Positions 57,686-64,000 of a stretch of 64,000 nucleotides of DNA are shown piece after piece; positions within the stretch are counted from its first letter, which is position 1; the number at the start of each line of letters is the position of its first letter. Under the pieces are notes generated by a model that was given only the letters and a program-made list of their open reading frames with translations, did not search any database and had not been told where the DNA came from. This DNA is from Methylibium rhizosphaerae (GTDB lineage: Bacteria; Pseudomonadota; Gammaproteobacteria; Burkholderiales; Burkholderiaceae_C), in contig NZ_SWAR01000004.1 of assembly GCF_006386545.1 (NCBI RefSeq), positions 124,001-188,000 of the forward strand, written 5' to 3'. A program made the translations under genes and the position numbers.

Positions 57686-59269
57686 CTAAGCCACGGGATC
57701 GCGGGTCTTCTCGCCGTTGACCAGGCGCTCGATGCCCAGCGGGTTGCCGTTCTTCAGCGCATCGGGCAGCAGCGCATCCGGGAAGTTCTGGAAACACACC
57801 GGCCGCAGGAAGCGATCGATCGCCAGGGTGCCAACCGAAGTTCCGCGCGCGTCCGACGTGGCGGGATACGGTCCGCCGTGCACCATCGCATCGCAGACCT
57901 CGACGCCGGTCGGGTAGCCGTTCAGCAGCAGTCGGCCGACCTTGTCTTGCAGCAGTTCAATGATGTCCGCCGCCGCCATGAGTTCGTCGGGTTCGCCTAT
58001 CAGCGTTGCCGTCAGCTGGCCACGCAACGCCTGCAGCGCACGCGCAAGTTCATCCCGGTCGGCCACCTCGACGACGACAGTGGCCGGGCCGAAGATTTCC
58101 TCCTGCAGCAGCGGGTCGCCCTGCAACAGCAGGCCCGCGTCGGCCTTGAAGACCTGCGCCCTGGCCTGCGCCCCGACTTGCTCGCCACCGGCCAGCCGCA
58201 CCACGCCCGGGTGCGCCAGCATCGCCTGCACACCCTGCCCGTAATGCGCCAATCCACCGGCATTCAGCATGGTCTGCGGCGCGGCCTTGTCCATGCTCTG
58301 GCACAAGCGCCGCACGAAGGTGTCGAAGCCGGACGAGCGCATGCCGATCACCAGCCCGGGGTTGGTGCAGAACTGGCCTGCGCCCAACAGCACCGAGGCG
58401 GCCAGTTCGTCAGCCACCTGGGCACCGCGCACCTGCAAGGCCTCGGGCAACAGCACGACGGGGTTGATGCTGCTCATCTCGGCAAAGACCGGGATGGGCT
58501 GCGGCCGCATCGCGGCCATGTCGCACAGCGCGCGGCCGCCGCGCAGCGACCCGGTGAAGCCCACCGCCTGGATGGCCGGATGTTTCACCAGCCAGGCGCC
58601 GACGCTGCCGCCATAGACCATGTTGAACACACCGCCTGGCATGCCGGTCCGCGCTGCCGCGCGCAGGATGGCTTCGGCCACCGCTTCCGCAGTCATCATG
58701 TGGCCCATATGCGCCTTGAACACCACCGGACACCCGGCGGCGAGGGCGGCAGCCGTGTCGCCGCCGGCCGTGGAGAAGGCCAATGGAAAGTTGCTGGCGC
58801 CGAACACTGCCACCGGGCCGACCCCGATGCGGTACTGGCGGATGTCTGCACGAGGCGTCGGCGCGCGCTGCGGCAGCGGGAGATCGATCCTGGCGCCATG
58901 AAAGTCTCCCCGGCGCAGCACGGTCGCGAACAAGCGCATCTGGGCACTGGTGCGCAGTCGCTCGCCCTGGATGCGGCCCGCGGGCAAGGCTGTCTCGCGA
59001 CAGACGGTCGCGACGAAGTCGTCATCCAGCGCGTCGACTTCAACCGCAATGGCCTCCAGGAATTCTGCGCGCCGCGACGCCGGCAACGCACGGTACGCCG
59101 GGAACGCGTTCATCGCCGCGGCAGCGGCCGCGTTGACCTCCTCCTCGGTCGCTTCCAGGTAGGCGCGTGGCAGCGGCTCGCCCGTGAAGGCGTCGAAGCT
59201 GCGAAGCACCACGCTGCCGGCGGCACTTCGAGTGCCGCCGATCAAGTGCTGGCCAATGGGTCGGGTCAT
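57686..59269 (-). CDS. Aldehyde dehydrogenase, alpha-ketoglutarate-semialdehyde type
   Basis: 527 residues, NAD(P)-dependent, most like 2,5-dioxovalerate dehydrogenases, which finish the non-phosphorylative breakdown of pentoses, glucarate or hydroxyproline to 2-oxoglutarate. Active-site residues: N160 (FGASNFPLAF), E264 (FAEMSSINP) and C301 (GAGQFCTNPG). VGFTGSLRGGRAL (about 237-249) is the cofactor region. It stands alone: no pathway partner is in the window, and it is convergent with the orphan effector candidate. Its promoter region (59270-59400) holds palindromes and a GC hairpin. Confidence 0.88.
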   Translation of the reverse strand: MTRPIGQHLIGGTRSAAGSVVLRSFDAFTGEPLPRAYLEATEEEVNAAAAAAMNAFPAYRALPASRRAEFLEAIAVEVDALDDDFVATVCRETALPAGRIQGERLRTSAQMRLFATVLRRGDFHGARIDLPLPQRAPTPRADIRQYRIGVGPVAVFGASNFPLAFSTAGGDTAAALAAGCPVVFKAHMGHMMTAEAVAEAILRAAARTGMPGGVFNMVYGGSVGAWLVKHPAIQAVGFTGSLRGGRALCDMAAMRPQPIPVFAEMSSINPVVLLPEALQVRGAQVADELAASVLLGAGQFCTNPGLVIGMRSSGFDTFVRRLCQSMDKAAPQTMLNAGGLAHYGQGVQAMLAHPGVVRLAGGEQVGAQARAQVFKADAGLLLQGDPLLQEEIFGPATVVVEVADRDELARALQALRGQLTATLIGEPDELMAAADIIELLQDKVGRLLLNGYPTGVEVCDAMVHGGPYPATSDARGTSVGTLAIDRFLRPVCFQNFPDALLPDALKNGNPLGIERLVNGEKTRDPVA

Positions 59270-59338
59270 GCTCTCTCCTGTCTGCCGCCATCCTAGGAAC
59301 AGGTCCAGCGTCTGGCCAATTGCGTTTCCGGAGAGATC

Positions 59339-59355
59339 AATAACGCCCTGTTATT
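59339..59355. promoter_or_regulatory. Palindrome AATAAC-N5-GTTATT upstream of the dehydrogenase
   Basis: Perfect 6-bp inverted repeat with a 5-base spacer, about 70 bases ahead of the dehydrogenase start. It stands out as AT-rich in GC-rich surroundings. Possible operator. Confidence 0.4.
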
Positions 59356-59364
59356 GCGGCCCGT

Positions 59365-59382
59365 GCGGGACGCGAGTCCCGC
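59365..59382. repeat. GC hairpin with GCGA tetraloop
   Basis: GCGGGAC and GTCCCGC around GCGA. It lies between the dehydrogenase promoter region and the tRNA terminator; it may limit read-through. Confidence 0.4.
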
Positions 59383-59397
59383 GAAAAGCACCCGGGC

Positions 59398-59434
59398 AAA
59401 GAAAAACGGGCTAGCCCTTCTGGAGCTAACCCGT
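59398..59434 (-). terminator. Intrinsic terminator of the former tRNA-Arg gene
   Basis: On the minus strand ACGGGTTAGC pairs with GCTAGCCCGT (9 of 10 positions) around a 9-base loop, followed by TTTTTCTTT. It lies 19 bases past the 3' end of the tRNA remnant, as expected for the native gene. Confidence 0.8.
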
Positions 59435-59452
59435 TGTTCTAGAACGATGTTC

Positions 59453-59497
59453 TGGCGCGGCTGGCAGGATTCGAACCCACGACCCCTTGGTTCGTAG
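59453..59497 (-). other. 3' half of tRNA-Arg(ACG): integration junction (att site)
   Basis: The minus strand reads, in order: anticodon loop CTACGAA (anticodon ACG), 3' anticodon stem CCAAG, variable loop GGGTC, T-arm GTGGG-TTCGAAT-CCTGC, acceptor strand CAGCCGC, discriminator G and encoded CCA. The 5' half is missing: the bases before the loop do not pair with CCAAG, and no GCGGCTG acceptor strand is found. The gene is therefore split in the anticodon loop, a common crossover point for tyrosine recombinases. The native terminator on the 3' side shows that this is the displaced chromosomal end. Confidence 0.8.
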
Positions 59498-59557
59498 GCT
59501 GCCGAAAATCGAAAGGGGCCAGTGAAATCAACGACTTAGCGGCGCCCTCACTGCGCG

Positions 59558-59650
59558 AGTCGCACAGAAATGCCCAGGAGAGCTGGGGAAAGTCGCGCAA
59601 AAGTCGCGCAACCGAGGCACGACCCCTTGGTGTGTTTTACAGGTCGCGCA
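59558..59650 (+). repeat. Four copies of (A/G)GTCGC(G/A)CA: possible recombinase arm sites
   Basis: AGTCGCACA at 59558-59566, AGTCGCGCA at 59591-59599 and 59602-59610, GGTCGCGCA at 59642-59650, all in the same orientation within 93 bases of the junction. Direct repeats of 9 bases beside an att core are typical arm-type binding sites for integrase or excisionase. Confidence 0.45.
59618..59631 (-). repeat. Second copy of 14 bases of the tRNA-Arg remnant
   Basis: Identical to 59478-59491 (ACCAAGGGGTCGTG on the minus strand, covering the last loop base, 3' anticodon stem, variable loop and start of the T-stem), 140 bases further into the element. The flanking bases differ from tRNA. Perhaps a relic of an earlier att site. 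Confidence 0.7.
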
Positions 59651-59666
59651 GCGCGTGCTGGTTGGC

Positions 59667-59870
59667 TCACTCGGGCGGCTGTTCGCGGTCCGGATCGACC
59701 GCAGGTGCGACCACCAGTTCGGTATTGGCGGCCGGCGTGAGCATGCGGTAGAGCTGCGCCCGGCGCACAAGGTTGCCGTCCAGCGCGATGTTCCAAAGCA
59801 GCTCGCGTTCGAGCGCTTCGCGGTCGCCTGGCACGACGGTCAATTGCACAGGCTTGTCGCTGTCAGTCAC
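59667..59870 (-). CDS. Small protein of unknown function (67 aa)
   Basis: 67 residues from a GTG at 59870, overlapping the preceding gene by 8 bases (GTGACTGA). A hydrophilic start is followed by REALERELLWNIALDGNLVR and an acidic Pro-rich end. Mostly helical, no membrane segment. Third of three small genes after the recombinase on the same strand. No family recognised. Confidence 0.6.
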   Translation of the reverse strand: MTDSDKPVQLTVVPGDREALERELLWNIALDGNLVRRAQLYRMLTPAANTELVVAPAVDPDREQPPE

Positions 59871-60138
59871 GACGCGCTTCCCCGTGGGTGCTCCACCCCG
59901 GAGGTACCCCGGAAGTGTCGATCGGCAAACCGGACAGGTTGCGCTGCAGCTCTTCGTTGATCAGGAAGTGCAGGAAGCGCGTGTCCTCGCTGGTTCCCCA
60001 GAAGTGCCGCTTGCACCGCAAAGCGAAGCGCGCGAGGTCTGCTTCGCTGCGAACCTCGCCCGGCGTGAAGCCAGTGATCTTCGTCCAGCGAGCGAGTTCG
60101 CGGCGGGTCAGTCGCAGCGTGGAAGTTCCTCGCAGCAT
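59863..60138 (-). CDS. Small basic protein of unknown function (91 aa)
   Basis: 91 residues. The N-terminal part is basic and helix-turn-helix-like (TLRLTRRELARWTKITGF), then FALRCKRHFWGTSEDTRFLH and a Gly/Pro-rich tail. It could bind DNA, for example as a directionality factor for the recombinase, but this is only inference from size, charge and position. Starts 23 bases after the membrane protein gene and overlaps the next gene by 8 bases. Confidence 0.6.
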   Translation of the reverse strand: MLRGTSTLRLTRRELARWTKITGFTPGEVRSEADLARFALRCKRHFWGTSEDTRFLHFLINEELQRNLSGLPIDTSGVPPGWSTHGEARRD

Positions 60139-60161
60139 CAAGCGCTCCAGCTTTTGGGTGT

Positions 60162-60674
60162 TCAACGACCGCAGTCCGACGGTCCGCCGAGTTCCCGTTC
60201 GATCCGATCGAGGATAGCTTCGGCGCGTGTGCTCGTGGCGGCGTTCGTCATCCCGCGGGCCATCATCAGCAGCGGGATGTAGAGGATCGCCAGCGGCACC
60301 GTCAGCAGGAACACGCCCGATGCGTCGTTCGCCGCGGCGATGAACACCGACACGAACAGGAGCGCGACGGGGCCGATTACATCCCTGGGCTGGAACAGCG
60401 CGGATGGGCTCGATCGGGCGAAGTTCAGGCGACCGCCAGTTGTCAGGTTCACGATGCCCACCGGCTCGGGTCCATCCAGCGCCAGCGCGACACGATGTCC
60501 CCGCCGCGCCGGCATCGATCGACTCGTGATCACGAACTGCCGTTCGGAACCGTCCGCGGCCTTGACCCACAGATCCCACCGCTCTCGGTTGTCGGTAGGC
60601 GCGTAGGGCTCAAGCGGCACGACAAAACGGCGGATCTCCAGGACCCGGCCGGTGAACACTTCGGAATCTTGCAT
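60162..60674 (-). CDS. Membrane protein of unknown function
   Basis: 170 residues from ATG 60674; a TTG at 60731, only 6 bases after the recombinase stop, would add 19 residues. The N-terminal soluble part (about 1-90) has strands and contains SRSMPARRGHRVALALDG. It is followed by two hydrophobic segments (about 98-115 and 120-140), and a short charged tail (RAEAILDRIERELGG). The topology suggests two membrane helices with both ends in the cytoplasm. No family recognised. Confidence 0.6.
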   Translation of the reverse strand: MQDSEVFTGRVLEIRRFVVPLEPYAPTDNRERWDLWVKAADGSERQFVITSRSMPARRGHRVALALDGPEPVGIVNLTTGGRLNFARSSPSALFQPRDVIGPVALLFVSVFIAAANDASGVFLLTVPLAILYIPLLMMARGMTNAATSTRAEAILDRIERELGGPSDCGR

Positions 60675-60737
60675 GGCGGTTGGCAGTGACAGCGTCACGC
60701 CGAACCATGCAGGACGACCTGCCGTCGTCAAGGCATG

Positions 60738-61688
60738 TCAGATCGCGATCCGTTCGACTTCGTCCAGCTTGACTTGGTCGCCGCGACGGTCATACAGGCC
60801 CGTCGTCCGAGCCGACTCGTGGTTGGCCATCTGCTGCGCGATCTCCAGCTTGCCGCCGTTGCGCAGGTACTCGGTTATGCCCGTGGCTCGGAAACTGTGG
60901 CAGCCGATGAGGGTCTCGATGCCGGCCGCGTTCGCACGGCGCCCGACCATCCGGTACACGTCGGCCTGCGACATCGGCCGGTCCGACAGGGTGGCGGTCG
61001 GCCCCTTCGCAGAGCGAAAGAGGATGCCGGTCACACCGGCCAGATCGGCGCCATCGATGTAGTCATGGAGCCAATCCTCCAGGTTGTGATGGCAAGGCAT
61101 GTCGTGGAGCTTGCCGCCCTTCTCGTGAAGACGGACCCACAGGCGCCGCCGCTGCACATACACGTCCTCCAGCTGCATGCGCGTCACCGCGCCGACGCGA
61201 GCGAACGTGTAGACCATCACGCCGATGATCGCCCGATCGCGCAGGCCGATGACGGTGTCGGTCTCGATCGCGGCGATGAGATCGCGAACCTCCTGCGCCG
61301 ACAGCACCGGCGTCTTGCCGACCTTGACCGAGTGCCTCGGGCCGCGCACCGACGCCGCCGGGTTGACCGGCAGCACCTGCCCGACCACGAGCCAGTCGAA
61401 CAGGGCGCGCAGCGCGGCGAGCCGCTGCTTCACGGTCTGTGGCGCCAGGCTCAGCTGCTCGATGTAGGCGGCGACGTGCACGGGCTCGACCGAACGCACG
61501 TCGACGATGCGATGACGGCCGCACCAGCGCGAGAAGTCCGCCCCGGCCTGCGCGTATGCCTTGCGGGTGTTCGCGTTCCGGATGTGTGCGGTGAAGAACT
61601 CGACGGTGCGGCGCCGGGATGCGACGTCAGGTGCGTAGAGCGACGGCAGGGCGGGAGCGAGCGTGTCGGGGCGAACGAGGTCGAACAT
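60738..61688 (-). CDS. Tyrosine-type site-specific recombinase (integrase)
   Basis: 316 residues. The N-terminal SAM-like core-binding domain (about 25-110) has NANTRKAYAQAGADFSRWC. The catalytic domain (about 125-316) is complete: R164 (ARVGAV), K190 (HEKGGK), H264-x-x-R267 (HSFRATG), H290 and the nucleophile Y299 (TGLYDRR). It is compact, like XerC/D-type and small-island integrases, rather than the ~400-residue P4 type. About 1.2 kb from the tRNA junction, it is the obvious candidate for having made that junction. It may be autoregulated through the palindrome 20 bases upstream. Confidence 0.93.
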   Translation of the reverse strand: MFDLVRPDTLAPALPSLYAPDVASRRRTVEFFTAHIRNANTRKAYAQAGADFSRWCGRHRIVDVRSVEPVHVAAYIEQLSLAPQTVKQRLAALRALFDWLVVGQVLPVNPAASVRGPRHSVKVGKTPVLSAQEVRDLIAAIETDTVIGLRDRAIIGVMVYTFARVGAVTRMQLEDVYVQRRRLWVRLHEKGGKLHDMPCHHNLEDWLHDYIDGADLAGVTGILFRSAKGPTATLSDRPMSQADVYRMVGRRANAAGIETLIGCHSFRATGITEYLRNGGKLEIAQQMANHESARTTGLYDRRGDQVKLDEVERIAI

Positions 61689-61706
61689 GTCGGAGTGCGA
61701 GGGTCA

Positions 61707-61732
61707 TGATTGATAACGTCCTTTATCAGTCA
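61707..61732. promoter_or_regulatory. Imperfect palindrome between recombinase and primase-helicase genes
   Basis: TGATTGATAA and TTATCAGTCA, 9 of 10 positions paired, around 6 bases. It is the only AT-rich patch between the two genes, overlaps the stop codon of the primase-helicase and lies just ahead of the recombinase start. It could be an operator or a weak terminator. Confidence 0.45.
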
Positions 61733-64000
61733 TGAAGCACTGACTGCAACTCTGGTTCCGGGAAAGAGGAGGCCCGCGGGTCCGTCATCATCCGATACCC
61801 CATGGCCCGGTAGCCGCGCTGCCGCTTGTCCCACATCCGCAAGAGCGTCACGTGGCCGGTGTCCACGAAGTCAATGATCCGCACGTTGGTCTTGCTTGCG
61901 TGCTCCCGGTGCAGGCGCCCCGCGTACTGCTGCAACGTGCCCTTCCACGAAACCGGCATGGCGAGTACGAGGGTGTCAAGCGGTGGGTGATCGAAGCCTT
62001 CGCCGACCAGCTTGCCGGTGGACAACAGGATGCGCGGTGCGTCCGGCGGCAACGCGTCCAACTCAGCCACCAGCATTGCGCGCTGCTTCTTCGACATCCG
62101 GCCATGCAGCACGAACGGCGCGGGACTGTGTCCGTCGAAGACAGCCTTGATCGCGTCCAAGTGTTCCGTGCGCTCCGTCAGCACCAGCACCTTTCGGCCT
62201 TGCTCAAAAGCGTCCTTGACTTCTGTAGCAATGGTTTCAGTTCGCGCCTGGTCGTTCGCCAGATGTCGAAACACATCCTGAATGCGAGTGTCCGGCGGTA
62301 GATCAATCCTAGAGAAGCGGGAGCGCGGTAGCACTTCCATGTCGTGCGGCGCGCCGGCAGGCCTGGCCGCCGTGTGCCGGATGGGCCCGCACTGCATGAA
62401 GATGATCGGCTGCTGCCCGTCGCGGCGGACGGGCGTCGCTGTCAGTCCAAGCACATACCTCGCCTTCGTGCGCTTCAGAATGGCGTCGAAAGACGCAGCG
62501 CCAACGTGGTGGCACTCATCGACAATCACTTGGCCGTAGTTCTCGACCATCTGGTCCACTTCACCCCGGCGCGAAATCGCCTGCATGACCGCGATGTCCA
62601 CCTTGCCGGTGGGCTTCGCTTTGCCGCCACCGATGGCACCGACCACACCCTTCTCGAGGCCGAGGAACACCTGCAGACGCTCTTGCCATTGCTTCAGCAG
62701 TTCGGTTCGGTGCACCAGCACCAGTGTGTTGACGCCCCGGCGCGCGATCATCGCGGCGGCCGTAACCGTTTTGCCGAAGGCCGTGGGTGCGCACAACACG
62801 CCGGCATGGTGCGGCAACATCGCTGCAACAGCCGCTTCCTGGTCGGCGCGCAGATTGCCTACGAATGCCACTTCGAGCGCCTCACCGCCGAAGCGCTCGT
62901 CGCAAACACTGGCGGCGATGCCGTTCTTACGCATCAAGTCCAATGCCGCATCGAGGCATCCGCGCGGTAGCGCGATGTGCTTCGGGAAGTTCTCGGCACA
63001 GCCAATGATGCGTGGCTTGTCCCACACCGACATGCGCATCGCCTGGGCCTTGTAGAACTCGGGGTTCTGGAACGCAGCTAGCCGGATGAGGCGGTTGGCC
63101 AGTGCCTGCGGCAGTTGCGCCTTCTCGAAATAGACCAGGTTCGCCAATGTCACGCTCAGCGACTTCGGCATCGGCCCCGGCAACTTTCCGGTCGATGTGC
63201 TCGCGCGCTTCCAAGGCGTGGCCAGCTCTTCGTCCTCGATGAAGGTGACGTCCAACGGATGGCCACCGCCCGTGGCACGCAGGATGGTCGGCTCGATGTC
63301 ATGCGCATCCATCGGCCGAATGGCAGCAAGAAACGCCCACTGATCAAGACGGGGCCGCAGATCGGCATCGACGAACACGCTGCAGCCCTTCTCGCGCGGC
63401 CCTTTCTGCAACGGCAGGGCAATCAAGTTGCCAAAGCCTCCCTTCGGCATCGTGTCCTGGTTCGGGAACAGCCGGTCGTACGAGGTCAGCTTGAGCTGCC
63501 GCGTGCGTGCGCAGGTGTGACTGATGATGGCCGTGCCAAGGCGGCGGGCATCGCGAGCCGAAATGCGATGGGCGAAGAACAGCCAGGCATGAGCACCGTT
63601 CCCGGAACGCGAGACTTCCAGCGCCGCAGGCACGCCCAGTTCCTCGCACGACTGCATGAACGCCCGCGCATCGTCGCGCCACTGCGCCTCGTCGAAGTCG
63701 ACGGCCAGGAAGAAGCAGCTGTCGTCCTCCAGCAAGGGATAAACGCCGACCGTGTGCTCGCCGGCCAGATGGTCGTAAATCACCGCGTCGGACAGGGGCA
63801 CCAACAATCGGTTGCCGCAATCGCTGCACTTGATGCGCGGCTTCTCGCATACGCCTGCCCGCCACTCGTTGGCACAGGCGGGCGTGTAGCCTGATTTGCT
63901 GGTCGACTTGCTCTCCCAGCGTATAGGGTAGACATCAGTCCGCCCGCGAAACAGCCGACGGAACAACGCGACCTTTTCGTCGGTGGACAGCCTCGACGGC
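61726..64000 (-). CDS. TOTE conflict-system primase-helicase (5' end beyond window)
   Basis: At least 757 residues visible; coding sequence continues past the right edge because DEKVALFRRLFRGRTDVYP, the usual lead-in, starts before any good start codon. In the visible frame from 63966: a Cys-rich zinc-binding stretch (C31, C40, C47, C50), then an archaeo-eukaryotic primase domain with D90-x-D92 (AVDFDE) and S121...H126 (SRSGNGAHAWLF), then a superfamily 2 helicase with Walker A APTAFGKT, DECH box (VDECHHVG) and motif VI YAGRLHREH. This primase-plus-SF2-helicase layout matches proteins annotated as TOTE conflict-system primases, thought to act against or on behalf of invading DNA. Function here is inferred. 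Confidence 0.82.
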   Translation of the reverse strand, partial: PSRLSTDEKVALFRRLFRGRTDVYPIRWESKSTSKSGYTPACANEWRAGVCEKPRIKCSDCGNRLLVPLSDAVIYDHLAGEHTVGVYPLLEDDSCFFLAVDFDEAQWRDDARAFMQSCEELGVPAALEVSRSGNGAHAWLFFAHRISARDARRLGTAIISHTCARTRQLKLTSYDRLFPNQDTMPKGGFGNLIALPLQKGPREKGCSVFVDADLRPRLDQWAFLAAIRPMDAHDIEPTILRATGGGHPLDVTFIEDEELATPWKRASTSTGKLPGPMPKSLSVTLANLVYFEKAQLPQALANRLIRLAAFQNPEFYKAQAMRMSVWDKPRIIGCAENFPKHIALPRGCLDAALDLMRKNGIAASVCDERFGGEALEVAFVGNLRADQEAAVAAMLPHHAGVLCAPTAFGKTVTAAAMIARRGVNTLVLVHRTELLKQWQERLQVFLGLEKGVVGAIGGGKAKPTGKVDIAVMQAISRRGEVDQMVENYGQVIVDECHHVGAASFDAILKRTKARYVLGLTATPVRRDGQQPIIFMQCGPIRHTAARPAGAPHDMEVLPRSRFSRIDLPPDTRIQDVFRHLANDQARTETIATEVKDAFEQGRKVLVLTERTEHLDAIKAVFDGHSPAPFVLHGRMSKKQRAMLVAELDALPPDAPRILLSTGKLVGEGFDHPPLDTLVLAMPVSWKGTLQQYAGRLHREHASKTNVRIIDFVDTGHVTLLRMWDKRQRGYRAMGYRMMTDPRASSFPEPELQSVLHD

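Larger units (their letters stand above)
59453..64000. mobile_element. Integrated element at tRNA-Arg (left end; continues past the window)
   Basis: Bounded on the left by the tRNA-Arg 3' half. It contains repeats, three small unknown genes, a complete tyrosine recombinase and a TOTE-type primase-helicase, all on the minus strand. No gene here belongs to core metabolism. The right boundary is outside the window and should carry a reconstituted tRNA-Arg gene. Confidence 0.7.

Overview
The window is 64 kb of GC-rich, tightly packed DNA from a Gram-negative betaproteobacterium, most likely order Burkholderiales. The points for this are the AcnD/PrpF-type methylcitrate operon, a tandem cyanophycin synthetase locus, a PEP-CTERM exported protein, a LamB-type porin and a sigma-54 promoter. 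A TTCG-N16-TTCG (hrp_II-type) box in front of a 1000-residue orphan protein hints at a plant-associated strain with a type III secretion system, but no secretion genes lie in the window. The genus cannot be fixed from the sequence alone.

Layout, left to right. 0-5.2 kb: a minus-strand, translationally coupled sugar/glycan cluster (GT4 glycosyltransferase, SDR, GmhB-like phosphatase, GT9 heptosyltransferase-like, carbamoyltransferase cut by the window edge). 5.3-7.9 kb: a single-domain response regulator overlapping a decayed paralogue, then a small anchored protein, a DUF421 protein and WrbA. 8.0-16.4 kb: a sugar uptake operon on the minus strand (binding protein, two permeases, GH1 beta-glucosidase, MalK-like ATPase, maltoporin) with a divergent LacI-family regulator. 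16.5-18.2 kb: a broken Schlafen/AlbA_2-type ATPase gene. 18.3-26.3 kb: cyanophycin metabolism (cphA, cphA', and a divergent ABC exporter plus DUF1854 pair). 26.3-28 kb: an SDR and two small proteins. 27.9-31.9 kb: two subunits resembling ATP-citrate lyase. 32-35.2 kb: a frame-disrupted Ig/beta-propeller lipoprotein and a PEP-CTERM protein. 35.3-43.4 kb: prpB-prpC-acnD-prpF with divergent prpR. 43.6-46.5 kb: a trypsin-like PDZ protease overlapping a LuxR-type regulator, then O-acetylhomoserine sulfhydrylase. 46.6-54.3 kb: sulfonate uptake and desulfonation (tauABC, then convergent ssuE-A-D-VOC-C-B). 54.5-57.6 kb: the candidate effector. 57.7-59.3 kb: an aldehyde dehydrogenase. 59.45 kb to the right edge: one end of an integrated element.

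Several blocks fit together. Sulfonate-derived sulfite from the Ssu enzymes would, once reduced to sulfide, feed the nearby sulfhydrylase. Propionate and 2-methylcitrate are handled by the PrpR-controlled operon, which has a near-perfect sigma-54 promoter. The cyanophycin locus pairs a complete synthetase with a second one whose Mur-ligase P-loop has lost its lysine.

The right end is the most unusual part. The 3' half of a tRNA-Arg(ACG) gene, still followed by its own terminator, marks an integration junction. Beyond it lie repeats, three small unknown genes, a complete tyrosine recombinase and a large primase-helicase of the TOTE conflict-system type, which runs off the window. An intact tRNA-Arg copy is predicted at the other end of the element, outside this window.
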